Shown here: in pieces, positions 24,094 through 35,574 of the stretch
How positions within the stretch are numbered: the first letter of the stretch is position 1
How the letters are laid out: each line of letters starts with the position of its first letter
Assembly (NCBI GenBank): GCA_009760855.2
Contig: WPIO01000152.1
Location: 131,501 to 195,500, forward strand
Source of the DNA: Cristatella mucedo
Lineage: Eukaryota; Bryozoa; Phylactolaemata; Cristatellidae
Length of the DNA stretch: 64,000 nt
Reading direction: 5' to 3'
Program-made: the position numbers and the translations under genes
Notes under the pieces: generated by a model
What the model was told of the DNA's origin: nothing
The model's input: the letters and a program-made list of their open reading frames with translations, nothing else
Database searches by the model: none

Positions 24094-26080
24094 AATAATA
24101 ATAATAATAATAATAATAATGTACTTGATAAAGCGCCCTCACAGAACTTAATCTCTTTCTAGGTGCTTTACATTTGCTGCAAAGGGAAATGCAATTGAAT
24201 GGTAAGTAAAATCATGCTTGAAAAACAAACAAAATGAATAACATGGTTAGGGGTGACATGCACAGGGTCAGCATGCAACTGTGGTTAGTGGCAGCATGCA
24301 CAGTGTCAGCACGCATAAGCACGTGAAGGACGAATCACAGGGACCCACTAAATGCTGTCCTAAATAGGTGTGTTTTTAAGTTCCTTTTAAATGTGGTCAG
24401 GTCAGGGGATGTTCTGACGCAGGTCGGGAGGGAGTTCCAGGCTTTGGGAGCATACGAACTAAATGCACGGTCTCCAAAGGATTTGATGTTTCTACGAGGT
24501 ATTTCTAGACTGTTGGATTCCGAAAAGTGGGTGGTACGATGCTTGGCTTGATAGGGGAGTATGTCGGAGAGATGGGCTGGAGCCATAGAATGAAGGAACC
24601 TAAAAGTAAGCGACAAAACCTTGAAGTCAATCCGTTGCTTGACTGGTAGCCAGTGCAGGTCGACGAGAAGTGGAGTAATGTGGCAACTGCGACGCTCACG
24701 ACAGACAAGCCTAGCTGCAGAGTTTTGCACCAGCTGCAATCGCCTGATCGCACATGCTGGCAGGCCAGTGAGCAGTGATTTGCAGAAGCCGAGACGGGAT
24801 GTCACGAATGCATGGACCAACTTAGACGTGGTATCCTTATCTAAACAAGCCCGAATTTTAGCAATATTATGAAGCTGAAAATAGGCAGATTTGACCGTGG
24901 AGCTGATATGGTCGTCTAACGAGAGGTCGCTTTTGAATATGACACCTAGACTTCGAGCTGATTCGACAGGAGATATGCTGGCAGAGCCAATTTTGAGCGT
25001 CAGCCTTTCTAATTTCTGAATCACACTGGGTTTACCCATAACTAGTAAGTTAGTTTTGTCATCGCTTAGTTTCAGAAAATTTGCTGCCATCCACGCGCGG
25101 ATGTCATCAATGCATGCAGCAAGTGAGTTGAGAGAATTTGAGGTGCTCGAAGGCTGGGAGGGATCAAAGCAAAGGTACAACTGAGTGTCATCCGCATAGA
25201 AGTGAAAGCCTAGATTGTGCTTGGCAATCACATCAGCAAGAGGCAGAGTATAAACCGTGAAAAGAACCGGACCTAGCACTGAGCCCTGAGGTACTCCATA
25301 TTTCAGAGGTACTTCAGATGATCTTTGTCCATTCACAGAAATACTCTGGAGTCTCTCACTGAGATAGGACCTGAACCACTGCAGAGCACTGCCAGTGATG
25401 CCCAGGCGAGATGAGAGGCGCTCTAGAGGAGCTTTGTGATCAATAGTATCAAAAGCTGCCGAGAGATCGAGCAAAACAAGCAGAGACACACTACCCATGT
25501 CTGCATTCCTAAGTAGGTCGTTGTATACCCTAAGTAATGCTGACTCTGTGGAGTGATTAGTTCTAAAGCCAGACTGGAACTTACTAGCAAGGTGTGAGGT
25601 TTTGAAATGTGAGTTCAGCTGGTCTGCCACGACCCGTTCCAGTGTCTTTGATAGGAATGGTAGAAGGGAGACTGGGCGGTAGTTGCTCAAGTTCTCTTGG
25701 TCTAGTGTTGCTTTTTTGAGGAGAGGCTTGACTACAGCTTTTTTGAAAGGTGCTGGGACATGACCTGAGGCTAATGACATATTAACGATGTTAGTTATGC
25801 ATGGCAGCAGCAGCTCAATGCAACGTAGGGGCAGGACAGTGGGAATAGGGTCCAGAGGACTTGTTGTCTTCTTTGATTGCGATACGAACTTTGCTAGTAT
25901 CGAGCTTTTCAACAATCGAGTGTTGACTAATTTGATTTGTTGTACAAGTATCGTGGAGGACTGACAGGTCTGTTCAGCCATGCAGGTGGACGTGCTCGCT
26001 GGAGGGTACGGCCAAGTTGCAGCGACAGGAGCGATAGGGACGAGAGGGGCGGGCGAGAAAATCCGACCTCAACAAGTGTC
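24094..26080 (-). mobile_element. CR1/L2-like LINE, 5'-truncated, best-preserved copy
   Basis: Minus-strand element with an (AAT)9 tail at 24094-24120, a 3' UTR at 24121-24334 and the reverse-transcriptase frame above it. The apurinic endonuclease part is missing and an in-frame stop lies near 26070, so the element is 5'-truncated or decayed at its 5' end. Its 5' boundary lies between about 26070 and the start of copy B at 26274. Six or more other LINE pieces in the window match it. Confidence 0.9.
24335..25981 (-). CDS. LINE reverse transcriptase, partial (548 codons)
   Basis: This is the C-terminal part of a non-LTR retrotransposon ORF2, which copies element RNA into DNA at a nicked target. 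In the 548 codons from the first Met, reverse-transcriptase motifs appear in order: 'LVLLDLSAAFDTIDH' (about 168-182), 'PQGSVLGPVLF' (231-241) and the catalytic 'FYADDTQLYL' (261-270). The C-terminal 'HWLPVKQRIDFKVLSLTFRF' and 'GDRAFSSYAPKAWNSLP' blocks of CR1/L2 types follow. There are no internal stops, so it is the youngest copy here. The N-terminal endonuclease is missing, so it is not autonomous. The start Met is nominal; the frame stays open some 30 codons upstream to a TGA. Confidence 0.88.
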   Translation of the reverse strand: MAEQTCQSSTILVQQIKLVNTRLLKSSILAKFVSQSKKTTSPLDPIPTVLPLRCIELLLPCITNIVNMSLASGHVPAPFKKAVVKPLLKKATLDQENLSNYRPVSLLPFLSKTLERVVADQLNSHFKTSHLASKFQSGFRTNHSTESALLRVYNDLLRNADMGSVSLLVLLDLSAAFDTIDHKAPLERLSSRLGITGSALQWFRSYLSERLQSISVNGQRSSEVPLKYGVPQGSVLGPVLFTVYTLPLADVIAKHNLGFHFYADDTQLYLCFDPSQPSSTSNSLNSLAACIDDIRAWMAANFLKLSDDKTNLLVMGKPSVIQKLERLTLKIGSASISPVESARSLGVIFKSDLSLDDHISSTVKSAYFQLHNIAKIRACLDKDTTSKLVHAFVTSRLGFCKSLLTGLPACAIRRLQLVQNSAARLVCRERRSCHITPLLVDLHWLPVKQRIDFKVLSLTFRFLHSMAPAHLSDILPYQAKHRTTHFSESNSLEIPRRNIKSFGDRAFSSYAPKAWNSLPTCVRTSPDLTTFKRNLKTHLFRTAFSGSL

Positions 26081-26333
26081 GTCACTATTCCAGACGCTCT
26101 GTGTTAACACACACGGGCTACTGATGAGCAAATAAACACAAAGGATCTATGAATGAGTAACAGCAGCTCTCCGCAAAGGCTCTAGAAGGCTGTGTGTGGT
26201 GGTGCAATTAGTAAAAGTATAGTCGAAAGATAAAAACATTCGGCGGAAAGCAGAGTGTCAAAAAAGAAGAGAATACGCGATAATTGACGTTGCTTTTGAA
26301 TAGCCTGTACATTACAAAGTACTACATTCATGA

Positions 26334-27350
26334 TAGTAACAATAATGCACTGGTGTAGTCCCCTCAAAGAACTAAATCTTTTTCTAGGCATTTTACCTAT
26401 GCCGTAAAGGAAGCACGGGCCATGTTATTTGTAGCGAAATGCACAGTGCCATTAGCTTAATATAGCCAGTGGTACCACACATGCACATTTTCAGACGCTA
26501 AGCACTCAAAGGAAGACTCAATAGAACCAGCAAATGCTACGAGAAACAGGTGCAATTTCAGCTTCTTATGAAATATAGTCAAGTCACGTGTGTCGTGACA
26601 TCAGTTGGAAGTGCGTTCCAGGCTTTGAAAGCTTACGAACTAAATGCACAGTGTCCACAGGATTCGAGGTTGGTCCGAGGCATAAGAAAGCGACTTGAGT
26701 CAGAAGAGCTGGATATACGATGTTTGGCCTCATCAGGGAGCATCTCCGGTAGGTAGGCTTGAGCAAGAGAATAATGGAACATGAGAGTGATTAGTAAGTC
26801 GTAATGGCTCACTAGGTAAGGTGATTGCATATCACGACCTCGGCCCCAAGGTCGTGGGTTCTAATCCGGTGGTCGGCGATCCTTTATCAGCATTGCAATC
26901 GGTGGTGATAGCCGTAAAGGCTCTTCTGTCGCTATACAAAAAGAGGCTGTTAAATCAGCTAGCATAATCAAAACCTTGAAGTCGATGCGCTGCTATCTAG
27001 GGAGCCAGTGCAGGTCGTAGAGAAGTGATCTAGCGTGGTAACTGCGATGCTCACGACGGACAAATCCAGCTGCAGGGTCTTGTAAAAAGTAGTCTTGTCC
27101 AAGTATATAATTGAGCATGCAGAAAATCCACGAGTGATTTACAAAAGTCAAGACGGGATGCTATAGAGGCACAGGCCAACTTGGATGCAGTATACTCGCA
27201 AGCTCTAGCAACGAGAACGCTCGATGCTCGTTTGCATAGACCGTTGGAAAGAGCATCGGGTGTGAACGTCTAATCCAAATCGAATCCAAACTATAGGCAA
27301 AGTTTAGTCCAACGCTCAGAGGAAGGCACGTAGGTTTTGTACTGTGTGAC
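26334..27350 (-). mobile_element. LINE 3' fragment split by a SINE
   Basis: Counterpart of 70-870 in copy A, with the same 3' terminal region and decayed C-terminal reverse-transcriptase segment on the minus strand. Interrupted at 26795-26970. Confidence 0.75.
26795..26970 (+). mobile_element. SINE type 1, present only in copy B
   Basis: Head 'actaggtaaggtgattgc ... cacgacctcggccccaag', B-box-like 'ggttctaatcc', tail 'ggctcttctgtcgctataca'. Copy A has continuous LINE sequence at the matching point (about 520-535), which is the empty site. Confidence 0.85.
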
Positions 27351-27951
27351 TGCCCTCGGATCGACATGGGGTCGAAACCCACTCGGCCACAGCTGCTAAG
27401 AGTGGCAGCAGCACCAGCACCAGCACTATCCTGTTCAAGCCGAAGCTGGTTCTGGGGGCTGGCTGACGCTTTTTGTCAAAGCAGCAACTTGATCTACCTG
27501 CTGATGTGTGCTATCACTCCGAACTACATGCGATCTATTGCTAAACATAGCGGCCACTGTGTGTGCTATCGCCTCGATTGCAGTGTATTTAGCAAACGCA
27601 GTGCATTACCGAGCAATTGATTATTAAACAAGTGCCAAATATGATAAAAAACTTTAAAATATCGTTGAACGACAAGCAATGCAAATTCTCGCCACTCGGG
27701 GCCTGCTCGTACTGCAAGGTTTTACTTTGGCTTCATAGGCTTATACCTAGAGTACGCCTGCATTGCCAAGTTACGTCTGAGCAGGGCTTACCGGTTTTTG
27801 AAAAACATTAAAATCTTCACTCTTTCTTACCACTGCCAATCAACCTGAGAAAACCAGCATCTTGCATTTAAGCCCGAGTTGGCCAATATGAAACTGCCAA
27901 TGCACTGATTAAGCATTAAAACCCAAGAGATAAATACACAAACCTTATAGA

Positions 27952-28113
<162 letters not shown>

Positions 28114-28350
28114 GATGTGTTAGTCTTTTCCTCAAACCAAAAGGCATGCATAAAACTTAATGCATGCAGTAATTTCAAGAGCTTTATTGTGCACTAAGAT
28201 ATTAACAATGCGAATGCAAGCCTGCCTTCATGTTCCATTCCTTGTTGGCATGCATTGAGATTTAGCTTCTTCTAGGCTGAAGGAGAGTTGAACTAACAGA
28301 GCTGAAGTGAGTCAGCACAATAAGCTACATGAAAAAGAAGCGCCGAGGGT

Positions 28351-28356
28351 TTTATT
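28351..28356 (-). terminator. Putative polyadenylation signal of receptor B
   Basis: AATAAA on the minus strand, 42 nt beyond the stop codon of receptor B. Close to the stop but acceptable for a compact 3' UTR. Confidence 0.35.
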
Positions 28357-28397
28357 AAAACTTAGGCCCGGATACATCTAAAAATTGACATTTTCTG

Positions 28398-31013
28398 TTA
28401 CAACCTATGAAACAAATAATGTCGATCTAGGAGACTGCGCATCAAAACTTTGAAGTACTTGAAGAATTTCTCATGTTCATCTTGCAGGTCAGTAGTTCCT
28501 GGTGCTGGACGCCGCCACAACAGATGATTGTTCAAACAAAGTAGCTTCTTCAGCATGCGAGGAAGCTCGTCATATGACGTAAAATCAGCAGCCAGAATCG
28601 GCAGAATGTGGCTAGTTCCCTTTTGAAAAGAAATCTGAAGCTCAAAGTCGCTTTTAGGATCAGCTGTTGTCAGACGAGAAGCGATAAGCACGACGAACTG
28701 ACTGCTGTCAATGTGCAGTGCCACCTGATCATACTCCGACGCACCAAGTGAAAATTTGTTTCTGCAGACGACGTTTCGGATATCCATGCGCTCCGAAAGA
28801 AATTGCTGAACAAGGGTAGCAAGCTCATGTTCAGACTGGTGGTATGCTAAGTATACTCTCACATCGCTTAGAGGCCAGCATTGGTTGTTTCTGTTAAAGT
28901 AATGCTTCAGTTTGTAGAACGCGTATCTCAGCCTCCATTTAAAAGTGATACAGAAAACTGTGGTAATAAGTACACAGCACAATGCACTGACTACGTAGAC
29001 ACCAGTGCATGTCCACAGAAGTCTTAAAGTCGAGGGTAGGTAATTAGAAAAAACGCTTGAGCTGGAGCACGTGATATCAGGCAACAGAATTTTTGTGGTA
29101 TGTAGCCACATCATAAATTCAAAGTTACAACTGCAGGTGATATTACTGAGAATAACGCTCCTCAAGTTGTATAGTTCACGAAGCTCGTCAAACTGGTCTA
29201 AATAAACCTTATCGATAGGATTAAGAGGATTTCCACTAAGATTAAGCAATACCAAACTTTTGAGGTTGCTGACAGAAGCGCTCCAATGTTCAATCATATT
29301 TCCTGACAAGTTTAAAGTTGTCAACGATTCGCAGTGGTCGAAAAGGCCATTGTGTATTTGCCTGATTCCATTGAAAGACAAATCTAGGTACTTTACTTGA
29401 ACGACATTTTCAAGAGGTTTTGATGAGCTGTCTTCAAAGAAGGAGCCCAAATTATTAAAGCTTAAGTCGAGCCATGCCAGGCGAGGTGCGGTGCTGTTGG
29501 AAAAAAAAGACGGATTGAATCTTTCCAAATGCATTTGCGATGCACTGAGGACCTCCAGTAATTGGAATCCACGTGGTTCACAGTTTATTTTCGACACTCG
29601 TATCCCAGTCGCATCTATCAGTCGGATGTTATTTTTTTCAAACATGCTGCCGTCTGGTTCCTGACAAGCAAATAGTTTCGCTTTCAATCCAAGTTCCTTT
29701 GCGTATATCCGCGTTAAAAGTGGTGGTGCTGTTATGAGACCAGAATGCAGCCTTCTGAAAATGACCAATATTGACCACAGCCAAAGCGGCATATTAGGTG
29801 CTGGGTAAACAATAGGGTCAAGCTCCCATTCCTTAACGTCATCCGTGAACAGATCGTCCTCAGTCCCACAGTTGGTAATTGCATCGTCACTATCGTAAAA
29901 GTGTAAAAGCCCATTACCGTCAAGAACTTGCAGTTTAAATAAAAATGGTACAATTGGAATCAGATCAGTGATTTGGTATATATTAACTGTTCCCTGGTTG
30001 TAGCCTATTCTCAAATACTTTATATTAGTAGGTTCTAGTTTTGTTATAACTGTGTTTGATAAGTCAAAACTAATAAGCAAGTTGTTTGACAGAGTTAAAA
30101 CAGTCAGATTCATGGCTTGCAAAGCTGCAAGTGTCTGACTAGTTAATCGCAGTCCCGTGTATTCGCTTACTGAACTGTCGGCCAGCAATGTGTCCAGCTT
30201 TACTCCCATGAGGCCTGAAATAACCTCTGGGACGTTGGAGATGGAGTTGCAGCTGATGTCGAGCTTTTTCAGAGTCTTATTGAAACCCTGCAGTGCGTCT
30301 GGGTCGACGTGGTTCAATCTAGCGCTTCTCAGAGACAAACGTCGTAACGGCGTAGAGTACAAGCTCCTCACGTCTTCTGCTGTCAGCTTTCGTAATTCTG
30401 AGCAGGACGATGTAAGAAATAGCGAATCCAGATTCGTTAAATTACTCATTGCCTCACCAAAAGAGCCTTGGGCCGGTATGTGTATTGCCAGTTCTCTGAG
30501 GCCAACGAGGCCCAAGATTAAACGATCAGGGTAAAGGATAGGGCACGGATCTGTCAGTAGTTGCAGCTTCTCCAAGCGATCGACTGCTTTAAAAGAGTCC
30601 ACAGCATATCCTCCATCGTAAGGTATTGAGTTTCCGTTCAAATTTAGGTATTGCAAAGTTTCAAGCCCACGCAGTGAATCACTTTGTAGCTCTGTGATGG
30701 TATTGTACGATAAGTCAAGACTGGTTAGATTTTTCAGTAGCTGAAATACGCCAGCTTGGATAGAAGTGATGCGATTTCTTGAAAGATTTAGAATATTGGT
30801 GTTGGGAGGAATCTCTACCGGGATGCTTGAAAGTCCGCTATTCGAGCAGTCAATTTCCAGCAATGTCGTTGAAACAACACATCTGCATGCCTGAAGTTGG
30901 TCGTCGTACAATTGTCCCGTCATCGAGGACACAACGATGAAGCAGCACTGGGTCAACATAGAAGCACAAACTGGCCAACAAAGAAACAGAAAAGATCCGT
31001 GTTGGCGTGTCAT
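28398..31013 (-). CDS. Toll-like receptor B (LRR-TM-TIR), single exon
   Basis: Paralogue of the receptor at 1870-4485, also exactly 871 residues with the same domain order: signal peptide (about 8-30), LRRNT, leucine-rich repeats, LRRCT, transmembrane helix (about 668-690) and TIR (about 717-860). The start is fixed by an in-frame TAA seven codons upstream. Residue 36 is Tyr where the paralogue has the first LRRNT Cys. The BB-loop-like segment reads 'RNKFSLGA', again without Pro-Gly. From the ectodomain C-terminus to the first TIR helix the two proteins are almost identical, but the second half of the TIR and the C-terminus are strongly diverged. No stops or frameshifts despite decayed flanks, which suggests a functional gene. 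Ligand and adaptor unknown. Confidence 0.93.
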   Translation of the reverse strand: MTRQHGSFLFLCWPVCASMLTQCCFIVVSSMTGQLYDDQLQACRCVVSTTLLEIDCSNSGLSSIPVEIPPNTNILNLSRNRITSIQAGVFQLLKNLTSLDLSYNTITELQSDSLRGLETLQYLNLNGNSIPYDGGYAVDSFKAVDRLEKLQLLTDPCPILYPDRLILGLVGLRELAIHIPAQGSFGEAMSNLTNLDSLFLTSSCSELRKLTAEDVRSLYSTPLRRLSLRSARLNHVDPDALQGFNKTLKKLDISCNSISNVPEVISGLMGVKLDTLLADSSVSEYTGLRLTSQTLAALQAMNLTVLTLSNNLLISFDLSNTVITKLEPTNIKYLRIGYNQGTVNIYQITDLIPIVPFLFKLQVLDGNGLLHFYDSDDAITNCGTEDDLFTDDVKEWELDPIVYPAPNMPLWLWSILVIFRRLHSGLITAPPLLTRIYAKELGLKAKLFACQEPDGSMFEKNNIRLIDATGIRVSKINCEPRGFQLLEVLSASQMHLERFNPSFFSNSTAPRLAWLDLSFNNLGSFFEDSSSKPLENVVQVKYLDLSFNGIRQIHNGLFDHCESLTTLNLSGNMIEHWSASVSNLKSLVLLNLSGNPLNPIDKVYLDQFDELRELYNLRSVILSNITCSCNFEFMMWLHTTKILLPDITCSSSSVFSNYLPSTLRLLWTCTGVYVVSALCCVLITTVFCITFKWRLRYAFYKLKHYFNRNNQCWPLSDVRVYLAYHQSEHELATLVQQFLSERMDIRNVVCRNKFSLGASEYDQVALHIDSSQFVVLIASRLTTADPKSDFELQISFQKGTSHILPILAADFTSYDELPRMLKKLLCLNNHLLWRRPAPGTTDLQDEHEKFFKYFKVLMRSLLDRHYLFHRL

Positions 31014-32934
31014 TTGACCTTCAAAGAACTTTTACTGAGTCGTTGAATTGTTGAATCTCAGCCGAGTCGCAGAACAGCTCCTGTAAGGTATTAAATACTG
31101 CTTCAGAAATAGCAATTGCCGTACACGCATTGGATAGAAGTTTGAAACTGTTAAATTATAATCTACACAACTGAAGTGGTTATAATTATCTATTTTGCCC
31201 ATTATCCTCATTCTAATACGACACATTCAGAAATGGTCTCTCTCAGTGCTTACGCTTGTTTTAAAAAGCAAAAACTGTAGTGTCACTAACTCTCTCAACT
31301 TACTAACTAATCTAAAAAAATTATTTAGGTATTAGTCTCATTTGCGCCATGAGCCTTCGACGAAAAATAATGTCCTCAGATTTTTAAGAGACTATACATG
31401 TGATGTGATGATTGTTTTTCCGTTTACTCGCTGTAGCTTACACTAGTTCGTCAAAAATGATTATGCATTTATCTAATTTTAAGTCATAGTTTGTTAGGAC
31501 GAAGTCCATTAAAGTAACTAGGAAATATTGCAATTGTATTGCAATTCCAATTTCAAAGTGTTGCACCTGTAGTCCCTAATGTGTACATCATTAGATGTTC
31601 ATATTTAAGGGTGCATGACCTGTTTGGATCGACTCTTGACCTTCCTGGAAAGATGGTAACTACAGCCACTACTGATCAGCCTTTAATGTAGTTACGATCG
31701 ATAGTCTAACTTGTTGATCTCCAGTTCTGGAGAGGTAATGCTTTCTTCCCTGCTTCTTTTCTGTCAGGGTATGTGATTTCCCGAATAAACTAAGGAGCCA
31801 TATTTTCTAAATTATCTTGCAAGAATCAGTGGAAAATTTCCAGCACTCAACTGTATTAGGAAACCACTTGTGGCCTTGTATGCAGCAGAGCAGGGAGAGC
31901 ATGATCATGATCATGACGCACGAGACAATCACTGAAGAAGCAGCATCATTCGTCTAGCAGAAAAGTATTATCTCTTCGCTGCAAAACTCAATTCATTTAG
32001 ATGATCTTTTGACTATACTCATGATCATCAGTCCGCAATAAAAGGAGTCATAGCGAACTCATCAAAGATTTTTACTCGCCATCATATATATATATATATA
32101 AAGGCTAGGTGACAATTCTAGTTAGCCTGTTGCTTTTAGTTTTCTCGGCTCCTGACACCAAGCACTACTTAGAGTCTTGTCAGCTGCAGAGTTTCTCTTT
32201 CAAAAACCGATGTTCTTGCGAACATCGTATACGGAAATCAATACAGTTAAGACCTGTTAAATTTCTTTTACTGTAGCGCGTAAGAAATTACGTGCCTAAA
32301 GGCATCTAAACGCTTACTGCTTCCGGCTGGGTTTGCCAATCAGGTGCTGGCGGCGCTAGAGACGCCGGCGCTAGAGACCTAAAAACCAGTTTATTACTTA
32401 TGTTCGCGAGTACCTATTGTCGTTTGGTATCGTTCGTTCAAATGGATTCCTAGATGCTTTTGCTGTTGCTAAAATTTGTGGCTTATGTATTAACAAAAGA
32501 AAGGAGCTCATGAGCCGACGCGGGACCACTGGCTAAGATACGGCTCGTTTGGTGGGGGCTTCGAGCTGAGAACCAGCTCGTTTGATACTCCTAGCATTGT
32601 CTCGTACTGGTCAGTGACTTCTCCCTCAGGCGTTTGTGCGAATCTCTCTAAATTAGTGGTCACCAGGTCTGTTATAACTTCAGCGGTCAATTTAACTCGT
32701 GCCTTTGGAATCTTCGCTCGATGTGCACTACACCTCTTTTAATAAGCGACCTTGTTTCTGAAGAAGGCCTCGATCTACGCGCCTTGACCTAAACCTGGCT
32801 AAAATCTGCTAAATTCCCGATCATTAATGACGAGACTCCGAAAAACTTTTCGCCTTTCACAAACGTAGATCAATCAAAACTGGAACTGGAATCTCCATGA
32901 TTACACAATCGTCTTTAAATTTCAAGAAGTTTAA
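31014..32934. other. 5' flank of receptor B, no gene seen
   Basis: 31014-32000 aligns in patches with 4573-5480. 32084-32100 is an (AT)n tract. No coding feature is visible. Confidence 0.45.
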
Positions 32935-33122
32935 ATCTTGACACTCTGCATGCTGCCACTAAGCATGCTTGCATACTGACCCTGTGCACGTCACCCCTAA
33001 CCATGTTATTCTAGTTTATTTAGCATGCTACTACTAACCTTTCGATCATGCTTCCTTTACAGCAAATATAAAGTGCCTAGAGAGAGATTAAGATCTCTGA
33101 TGGTGCTTTATCAAATGTATTA
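32935..33122 (+). mobile_element. LINE 3' UTR remnant shared with copy A
   Basis: Only the terminal 190 bp or so of the LINE at 6180-7400 remain, in the same flanking context. Confidence 0.8.
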
Positions 33123-33689
33123 ATATTAATGTAGTTTTGACCGAACTTCAATGTTTTCAGTTAGTTTGGAAAATGTATCGTTTTCTTTTACTGGGAATTT
33201 TGTTATTTTGTTGTCTTCCTGAGAGCGCTGTCAAAGATCTAAATTGCTTAGTTTTGAAAATCGGCTTCTCTTCCTTGTTTGTCAATATAAAAATTACTTT
33301 CTTGTCTACTTGGCCAATCAAGCTCAGCTGCACTTGCCTACACTCTACACGAAAGACTCAGCATTAAAGAGGCAGGTCTCAAAATCTCTCTGATCTGGTA
33401 AGAGAGAGTCCATCCAGGGCACTCTGGAAAAGAAAATTCCAGAGTGATGTAGCTAGATGAAGTAAAAGACATATCTGCTCCTCTCTTAAATTGACCGACT
33501 GACAATTCCTACTATTTGGCGCCCAAGACTTGGTGTGACTAGAAGGCTTTTTGTGCTGAAATAGACAGGCTAGGCAGAGGGAGGAAACCCAACACATGGG
33601 ATATTTACAGAACTGGATAAACGATACACTAAGTTGGCAGCTCATTGAGGCTATAATTAGCATTCTTCAAATACACAGGGCTGGATGAT
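33123..33689. other. Unassigned duplicated sequence
   Basis: Counterpart of 7401-7975; no conserved reading frame. Confidence 0.4.
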
Positions 33690-34070
33690 AAGGAATGAAT
33701 ATTATCGATAATAACTTTTACACAGATTTGAAATATGATTGAATATATTTTCAGGCACTCAAAATATGCTGAAGCAAAGCATGTCAATGTATCAGTCCTT
33801 CTGTGCCTATTAGGATGCAAGTCAGCGAATGATAATTCACTAAGACGTAGTAAAGACTATTAAAAGATGATTTCTTTAGCTTCTTCTTGAATGCCATCAC
33901 TGTGGAAGACAATGCGATTTCGATCATTAGTCAGTTCCAAGCTTTGAGAGCTTAGTAACTGCAGACTCGGTCTCTGAGGGATTTAAAGTTCATGCAGGGG
34001 GGCGTGTGGAATTAATAGAGGTACCAGAGGGTGAGTGACAGAACCTTAAATTCGATGCCATTCTCGTTGG
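33690..34070 (-). mobile_element. Old LINE 3' fragment (minus), copy B
   Basis: Counterpart of 7978-8360, equally decayed. Confidence 0.6.
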
Positions 34071-34082
34071 GATGTACTGTGC

Positions 34083-34432
34083 GATTAGTTCGTATTCACT
34101 CAAAGCTAATTATCCAATCCCAAATGACGCCACAATATCTGCTGACTTGAAGACATTCAAAAAGAAGCTACGAACGAACGCATTCGTTTCTCACAGCACT
34201 TAGTGTGTCCTCTTGATTACTTGTGTGTGTGTGTGGATGCATTCTGCTCTGTGCATACTGCTGCTAGGCATATTTGCAAGTTGACCCCATGCATGTCACC
34301 TCTATTTTTTTCTGCTTCTTGACATTGAGCATGCTGCCACTAACCATTCGATAAAGGCTTCCTTTAAAGCATGAGTGAACTGCCTTTTGCGAGATTAATT
34401 TATGAGGTTGTTATACAAATGTATTATCATTA
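34083..34432 (+). mobile_element. Old LINE 3' fragment (plus), copy B
   Basis: Counterpart of 8370-8722, ending in the same TATTATCATT. Confidence 0.6.
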
Positions 34433-34999
34433 GTAGCAGTAGTGCCATGACGTGGAATGCAGCACTGTTCAAGTCCATTACCTCACTGCCAAAGCAAAGA
34501 TGAAAACTAGAATAGGGACTATATTATCGTGAGAATGTCGTACTGGGTTGGTACTAATAGCAGAAGATTGAAATTTCATGAGTGCTGAAAGTCTAAAGTC
34601 CATGCTCATATTGGGGAGGGGGCAATTTCAAGCAATCGGGACCACGACCACGATTGAAACTACAATCTCTCATAACCTGCCCCCTACTCAGAAGCTAGTA
34701 CTCTGTTTGTGCTTATCAGCTACTATTGGTTCTGGCGGTTGAAAGCCAATCAGCATTCCGAGACCAGCTCTAACAAAGGGTAGTGTCGCCTAGATGCAAT
34801 GCCACACATGTTCTTACCTACTAATAATAATAGTAACAATAGGCGAAGGTAGGTGCTGAGGCCACTAAGATTGCTACACGGTCATCTATCTATGTCATGT
34901 ATCTAGTACAACCGGATTTTGGCTCACACTTTATTTTCACAATCCACATACTCCCTGTGGCCGGTTGTATCCGTCAACATAATCTTATCACATAAAAAA
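34433..34999. other. Unassigned duplicated sequence
   Basis: Very similar to 8723-9160; nothing coding seen. Confidence 0.4.
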
Positions 35000-35165
35000 A
35001 TATTATTTCTTTGTACAGCATTTTACGGAAACTGATCTCTGCCCAGGCACTCTATATATGCCCACAGGGCTCGAGCCCAAGACCTTGGTCATCAAATGCA
35101 TTCACCTTTACCTCGGTCATCAAGGTGATCACTTTAACCCCTGGGCCAAACAAAGCAGTCATGCG
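35000..35165 (-). mobile_element. SINE type 2, copy B
   Basis: Counterpart of the SINE at 9600-9775, with B-box-like 'ggctcgagccc' on the minus strand. Confidence 0.75.
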
Positions 35166-35574
35166 TTTTATTTCTACGCCGGTGATAATCGGGACTACCT
35201 ATCCGTTGATCTTTTGAAGCCTCACTCAAAAACCAACTCTCCTTATTCCTTGCAGCCTGCATCGATGAATCCCACTTGTATTAGTGCTAACTTCTTGCAG
35301 CTTAACGAAGATATGATAGTATCTATATTTTGTGGGCAAGCTTAGTGTAACCTGAACGTTGGAAGACCTCTTCCTTAGGATTTTTTTCTTTAAGCGTCAT
35401 TCTAATTATGTTTGTTTGAAGTTTTGGATTTCCATTCACAAAAAACTTGAAGTTGGATAAGCACATTTCCTCCGTTATCGAATCTGCCTACTTTGTTCTA
35501 AGGAATATTTGCCTAAATTAGGGTTTGCTTAGACGAGGTTTGCCATACACAGCAAACAAGAACATTCATTTGGA

